Assembly: GCF_900580675.1 (NCBI RefSeq)
Contig: NZ_UTBG01000154.1
Span: 1-64,000 of the forward strand
Length of the DNA: 64,000 nt
DNA from: Pseudomonas viridiflava
GTDB taxonomy: Bacteria; Pseudomonadota; Gammaproteobacteria; Pseudomonadales; Pseudomonadaceae
Direction of reading: 5' to 3'
Part shown: in pieces, positions 60,909 to 64,000 of the stretch
Layout: the number at the start of each line of letters is the position of its first letter
Position numbering within the stretch: the stretch's first letter is position 1
Position numbers and translations under genes: made by a program
Notes under the pieces: generated by a model
Database searches by the model: none
Seen by the model: only the letters and a program-made list of their open reading frames with translations
What the model was told of the DNA's origin: nothing

Positions 60909-62225
60909 ATGCACCCTGAATCCTTCACCGGGCAGGCTTCTCTCGTCACGCCCAGCAGAAAGCGTTTCTTCATCATGGTGCTGCTGTTTATCACCGTGGT
61001 GATCAACTACCTCGACCGCAGCAACCTGTCGATTGCCGCCCCGGCGCTGACCAGCGAACTGGGGATCGACCCGGTGCACGTCGGGCTGATCTTCTCCGCC
61101 TTCGGCTGGACCTACGCCGCCATGCAGATCCCCGGCGGCTGGCTGGTCGACCGTGTGCCGCCGCGCATTCTTTACACCGTGGCCCTGCTGCTGTGGTCGA
61201 TTGCCACCGTGATGCTCGGCTTCGCCGCCAGTTTCATCGCGCTGTTTGTGCTGCGCATGGCCGTCGGTGCCCTTGAGGCGCCGGCCTACCCGATCAACAG
61301 CCGCGTGGTCACCACCTGGTTTCCCGAGCGCGAGCGCGCCACGGCGATTGGCGTCTACACCTCGGGGCAATTTGTCGGGTTGGCGTTTCTGACGCCGGTA
61401 CTGGCCTGGCTGCAGCACGCGTTTGGCTGGCACATGGTGTTCGTGGCCACCGGTGGCGTGGGCATTCTGTGGGCGTTGGTGTGGTACGCGGTCTATCGCG
61501 AGCCGAAGGATTTCAAAGGCGCCAACGCGGCTGAAATCCAGCTGATCCGCGACGGTGGCGGGCTCGTGGATATGCAGGCACAGGCGACCAAGGCGCCGTT
61601 CAGTTGGGTCGACCTGGGCATTGTGCTGAGCAAGCGCAAACTCTGGGGCATCTACCTGGGGCAGTTCTGCCTGAACTCCACGCTGTGGTTTTTCCTGACG
61701 TGGTTTCCGACCTACCTGGTGAAATACCGCGGGATGGACTTCATCAAATCCGGCTTGCTGGCGTCGCTGCCCTTCCTGGCGGCGTTTGTCGGCGTGCTGT
61801 GTTCGGGGATGTTTTCCGACTGGCTGATTCGCCGGGGCGCCACGGTGGGCTTTGCGCGCAAGTTGCCGATCATTGGTGGGTTGCTGATTTCCACCGCGAT
61901 TATCGGCGCCAACTACGTGGACTCGACGGCGTGGGTGATTGCGTTCCTGGCGCTGGCGTTTTTCGGCAACGGCCTGGCTTCGATCACTTGGTCGCTGGTC
62001 TCGACCCTGGCACCTGCCCGCCTGTTGGGGCTGACCGGAGGGGTGTTCAACTTCATCGGCAACCTGTCGGCGATCGCCACGCCGATCGTGATTGGCTTTT
62101 TGGCCAGCGGCGATTCGTTCGCCCCGGCGATTACCTACATCGCGGTACTGGCGTTGCTTGGAGCACTTTCCTACGTATTGCTGGTGGGCAAGGTCGAACG
62201 CATCGAACTTCCAGATGGACGCTAA
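60909..62225 (+). CDS. dgoT: D-galactonate transporter (MFS, anion:cation symporter family)
   Basis: Inner-membrane proton-coupled uptake of galactonate. The 438 residues form 12 predicted helices in the MFS anion:cation symporter (ACS) style. The helix-1 stretch is MVLLFITVVINYLDRSNLSI (about 22-41). The signature FLTWFPTYLVKYRGMDFIKS is near residues 263-282. The polar loop between helices 6 and 7 is about 200-240. It follows the dgoKAD genes after a REPIN. Its substrate is inferred from context. Confidence 0.9.
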   Translation: MHPESFTGQASLVTPSRKRFFIMVLLFITVVINYLDRSNLSIAAPALTSELGIDPVHVGLIFSAFGWTYAAMQIPGGWLVDRVPPRILYTVALLLWSIATVMLGFAASFIALFVLRMAVGALEAPAYPINSRVVTTWFPERERATAIGVYTSGQFVGLAFLTPVLAWLQHAFGWHMVFVATGGVGILWALVWYAVYREPKDFKGANAAEIQLIRDGGGLVDMQAQATKAPFSWVDLGIVLSKRKLWGIYLGQFCLNSTLWFFLTWFPTYLVKYRGMDFIKSGLLASLPFLAAFVGVLCSGMFSDWLIRRGATVGFARKLPIIGGLLISTAIIGANYVDSTAWVIAFLALAFFGNGLASITWSLVSTLAPARLLGLTGGVFNFIGNLSAIATPIVIGFLASGDSFAPAITYIAVLALLGALSYVLLVGKVERIELPDGR

Positions 62226-62235
62226 ACCCCTGTGG

Positions 62236-62282
62236 CAAGCCCGCTCGCCACAACAGCCCGCTTTCCACAGTAAGCGGGCTTG
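62236..62282. repeat. Degenerate REP-like hairpin after dgoT
   Basis: CAAGCCCGCT (62236-62245) is repeated as AGCCCGCTT (62255-62263), and its complement AAGCGGGCT follows at 62272-62280. The inner stem of 9 bp with an 8-base loop forms a hairpin. There is no clear T-run, but it may end the dgo and RcnB-gene transcripts, which converge here. Confidence 0.55.
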
Positions 62283-62300
62283 TCCCATCGTTAGGAGGTG

Positions 62301-62747
62301 TTAGTTGAGAACGCCGTCCAGAATTTCATAGACGATCCCGGTACCGACTGCGATCAGCACCACATCCGGGCCCGAACGGCGCCATTCGTAACCTGGGTAC
62401 ACCGGCAGGCGCGACAGGGCGCGGTTGTCCAAGCGTTCGCCGTAGTAACCACGGGGCAGCGGCTGGCCGCGCACCAGGCGCACATTCGGCGGTGGCGGTG
62501 CGCCGCGCGAGAACTGGCCGTGGTTGTCGTGGATGATCTGCCGCACCGGGCCAAAATCCTGCGGCGGGCCGCCGCGACGGTTGTCCTGCGGGCCTGGGCC
62601 GCGATGGTCATCGCCACGTTGCTCGTGCTGGCCTTGCGGGCCGCCACGGTCAGGGCCGCCCTGGTCGTTAGGCGCGGCCTGCGCCAGGGCACTGGCGCCG
62701 AGCATCAGCACGCCGAGACCGGCAATCAAGCGTTTGGGCATTTTCAT
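62301..62747 (-). CDS. RcnB/CigR-like exported protein
   Basis: A 148-residue secreted protein with a signal peptide (about 1-24, MKMPKRLIAGLGVLMLGASA). A low-complexity Gly/Pro/Arg/Gln/Asp-rich region follows (about 26-70). The conserved C-terminal domain is about 70-148 (DFGPVRQIIHDNHGQFSRGA, PLPRGYYGERLDNRALSRLP) and ends in a hydrophobic stretch, VVLIAVGTGIVYEILDGVL. The pattern fits the RcnB family, some members of which are periplasmic metal-related proteins. The specific role is unknown. A GAGGAAAC ribosome-binding site precedes the start. Confidence 0.75.
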   Translation of the reverse strand: MKMPKRLIAGLGVLMLGASALAQAAPNDQGGPDRGGPQGQHEQRGDDHRGPGPQDNRRGGPPQDFGPVRQIIHDNHGQFSRGAPPPPNVRLVRGQPLPRGYYGERLDNRALSRLPVYPGYEWRRSGPDVVLIAVGTGIVYEILDGVLN

Positions 62748-62774
62748 GGGGTGTTTCCTCAGGACTGCACGAAC

Positions 62775-62809
62775 AAAAAAGGGATCTCGAACGAGGTTCG
62801 AAATCCCTT
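62775..62809 (-). terminator. Terminator after trpA
   Basis: A 14-bp stem with one mismatch (62779-62792 with 62796-62809) and a 3-base loop lies 75 bases after trpA on the minus strand. It is followed by seven T on that strand. It ends trpBA before the RcnB-like gene. Confidence 0.88.
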
Positions 62810-62884
62810 GGTCTTGCTGGTTAGGCTGTACTTGCGCGGGTTGATTCCTCTGTATCAGGAACTTTACCTCTTGCTACACGCCGT

Positions 62885-63694
62885 TTACTTACGGGCGTTG
62901 CGTACGCCTTCCGACAGCGCTGCGCACAGGGTCAACACACCATCAATTGCTTGCTGATCGTTGCTGGCGTTGGCGATGTGATCGATCAATGCCGAACCCA
63001 CCACCACGCCATCCGCCAGGCGCGCGATGGCTGCCGCTTGCTCCGGCGTGCGAATACCAAAACCGATGCTGATCGGCAGGTCGGTATGGCGACGCAGGCG
63101 CGCCACCGCTTCTTCGACGTGTTCCAGCGTGGCGGCGCCCGCACCGGTCACGCCGGCCACCGACACGTAGTACACAAAACCGGAGCTGCCGTTAAGCACG
63201 GTCGGCAGGCGCACGTCATCGGTGGTCGGCGTGGTAAGGCGGATAAAGTCGATACCGGCCGCCTGGGCCGGGTCGCACAGCTCGCCGTTATGTTCAGGCG
63301 GCATGTCGACCACGATCAGGCCGTCTACGCCGGCTTCTTTCGCATCAGCAATAAAAGTCGGCACGCCGTATTTGTGAATCGGGTTGAAGTAACCCATCAG
63401 CACCAGCGGGGTGTCATTGTTGTCTTTGCGGAACTCGCGCACCATCTGCAGGGTTTTCGCCAGGTTCTGCTTGGCTTCCAGCGCGCGGATGTTGGCCAGT
63501 TGGATCGCCGGGCCGTCAGCCATCGGGTCGGTGAAGGGCATGCCCAACTCGATCACATCGGCGCCGGCGGCCGGCAAGCCCTTGAGGATCGCCAGCGAGG
63601 TGTCATAACCCGGGTCGCCGGCGGTGACGAAGGTCACCAGGGCGGCGCGGTTTTGTTCTTTCAGTTGCGCAAAGCGGGCGTGCAGGCGGCTCAT
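62885..63694 (-). CDS. trpA: Tryptophan synthase alpha chain
   Basis: Cleaves indole-3-glycerol phosphate to indole and glyceraldehyde-3-phosphate; indole is channelled to TrpB. The 269-residue TIM barrel has the catalytic Glu in [20 protein letters not shown] (about 45-64), the second catalytic Asp region in [13 protein letters not shown], and the phosphate-binding [12 protein letters not shown] and VGSALIDHI. Its ATG directly follows the trpB TAA (TAAATG). Confidence 0.98.
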   Translation of the reverse strand: MSRLHARFAQLKEQNRAALVTFVTAGDPGYDTSLAILKGLPAAGADVIELGMPFTDPMADGPAIQLANIRALEAKQNLAKTLQMVREFRKDNNDTPLVLMGYFNPIHKYGVPTFIADAKEAGVDGLIVVDMPPEHNGELCDPAQAAGIDFIRLTTPTTDDVRLPTVLNGSSGFVYYVSVAGVTGAGAATLEHVEEAVARLRRHTDLPISIGFGIRTPEQAAAIARLADGVVVGSALIDHIANASNDQQAIDGVLTLCAALSEGVRNARK

Positions 63695-64000
63695 TTAGTG
63701 TTTCTCCTGCTGGGCTGGCACTTGTGGAGAGTTTTCCATGTGGTGCATAACGGTCTGCATGTCTTTGTCGCCACGGCCGGACAGGTTGACCACCATCAGG
63801 TGATCTTTCGGCAAGTTCGGTGCGCGCTTGAACACTTCAGCCAGGGCGTGAGCGGTTTCCAGTGCGGGAATGATGCCTTCCAGGCGGCAGCATTTGTGGA
63901 ACGCTTCCAGGGCTTCGTCGTCAGTCACCGACGTGTATTCGGCGCGGCCGATGTCATGCAACCAGGCGTGTTCCGGGCCGATGCCGGGGTAGTCGAGGCC
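63695..64000 (-). CDS. trpB: Tryptophan synthase beta chain, C-terminal part (cut by window edge)
   Basis: PLP-dependent condensation of indole with serine. Only about the last 101 codons are present. They include [40 protein letters not shown] and [15 protein letters not shown], all conserved in TrpB. The frame runs uninterrupted to the right edge. The stop abuts the trpA start, so the pair is coupled. As in other pseudomonads, trpBA is separate from trpEGDC. Confidence 0.97.
   Translation of the reverse strand, partial: GLDYPGIGPEHAWLHDIGRAEYTSVTDDEALEAFHKCCRLEGIIPALETAHALAEVFKRAPNLPKDHLMVVNLSGRGDKDMQTVMHHMENSPQVPAQQEKH

Noticed and set aside
60882..62288. 468-codon antisense frame over dgoT rich in Arg, Gln and His
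   Set aside because: The composition is typical of a reverse-frame shadow of a hydrophobic membrane protein; no start signal or domain.

Overview
The window is a chromosomal segment from a Pseudomonas of the P. fluorescens group, centred on the replication origin. The evidence is the gene order glmS-glmR-glmU-atpCDGAHFEBI-parBA-rsmG-mnmG ... mnmE-yidC-yidD-rnpA-rpmH-oriC-dnaA-dnaN-recF-gyrB, then plsC-gmhB-glySQ-tag-lpxL-trkA-rsmB-fmt-def-dprA-tsaC-qor-hemF-aroE and trpBA. This is the classic pseudomonad origin layout. The high GC content and the REP/REPIN elements (GGGAGCGGGCTTGCTCGCGA and GGGAGCTGGCTTGCCTGCGA) typical of the P. fluorescens group agree with this.

Layout. 1-108: tail of an ISL3-type transposase. 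169-4374: amino-sugar genes glmS, glmR and glmU, with a REPIN. 4498-11603: the complete F1Fo ATP synthase operon (minus strand). 11749-15983: parB-parA-rsmG-mnmG. 15984-16533: a long intergenic region with a DnaA-box cluster beside AT-rich DNA. 16534-20515: an iron-responsive fecI-fecR-TonB-receptor module inserted between mnmG and mnmE. 20536-24464: mnmE, yidC, yidD, rnpA, rpmH. 24465-25049: oriC. 25050-31258: dnaA-dnaN-recF-gyrB with two perfect parS sites and a third near-perfect one just after gyrB. 31354-35585: an accessory signalling module of a PhoB-type regulator facing a FecR-domain periplasmic protein and a CHASE2 histidine kinase. 35768-49122: conserved lipid, tRNA-synthetase, repair, translation and uptake genes. 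49254-52142: qor, hemF and aroE, with an Anr-like box upstream of hemF. 52257-57413: a SulP transporter and a choline-sulfate cluster (choX-like, betC, LysR). 57445-57771: a DOPA-dioxygenase-like gene. 57934-62225: D-galactonate catabolism dgoK-dgoA-dgoD-(REPIN)-dgoT. 62301-64000: an RcnB-like protein, trpA and the 3' end of trpB.

How it works together. The core genes supply replication initiation (dnaA, oriC, dnaN, gyrB, recF) and origin segregation (parABS), with ParB targets inside and around recF/gyrB only a few kb from oriC. Housekeeping genes next to the origin mostly run outward, with replication. The accessory insertions (fecIRA, the CHASE2/FecR module, dgoKADT) sit between genes that I remember as closer neighbours in other pseudomonads. 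The least familiar element is the CHASE2/FecR/response-regulator module. Other points worth attention are the second origin-like locus upstream of mnmG, the large excess of exact DnaA boxes across the whole window, and an envelope protein that seems to have lost its LysM domain.

I saw no rRNA, tRNA, CRISPR array or prophage. Function assignments come from reading motifs and from remembered family knowledge; no database search was run.
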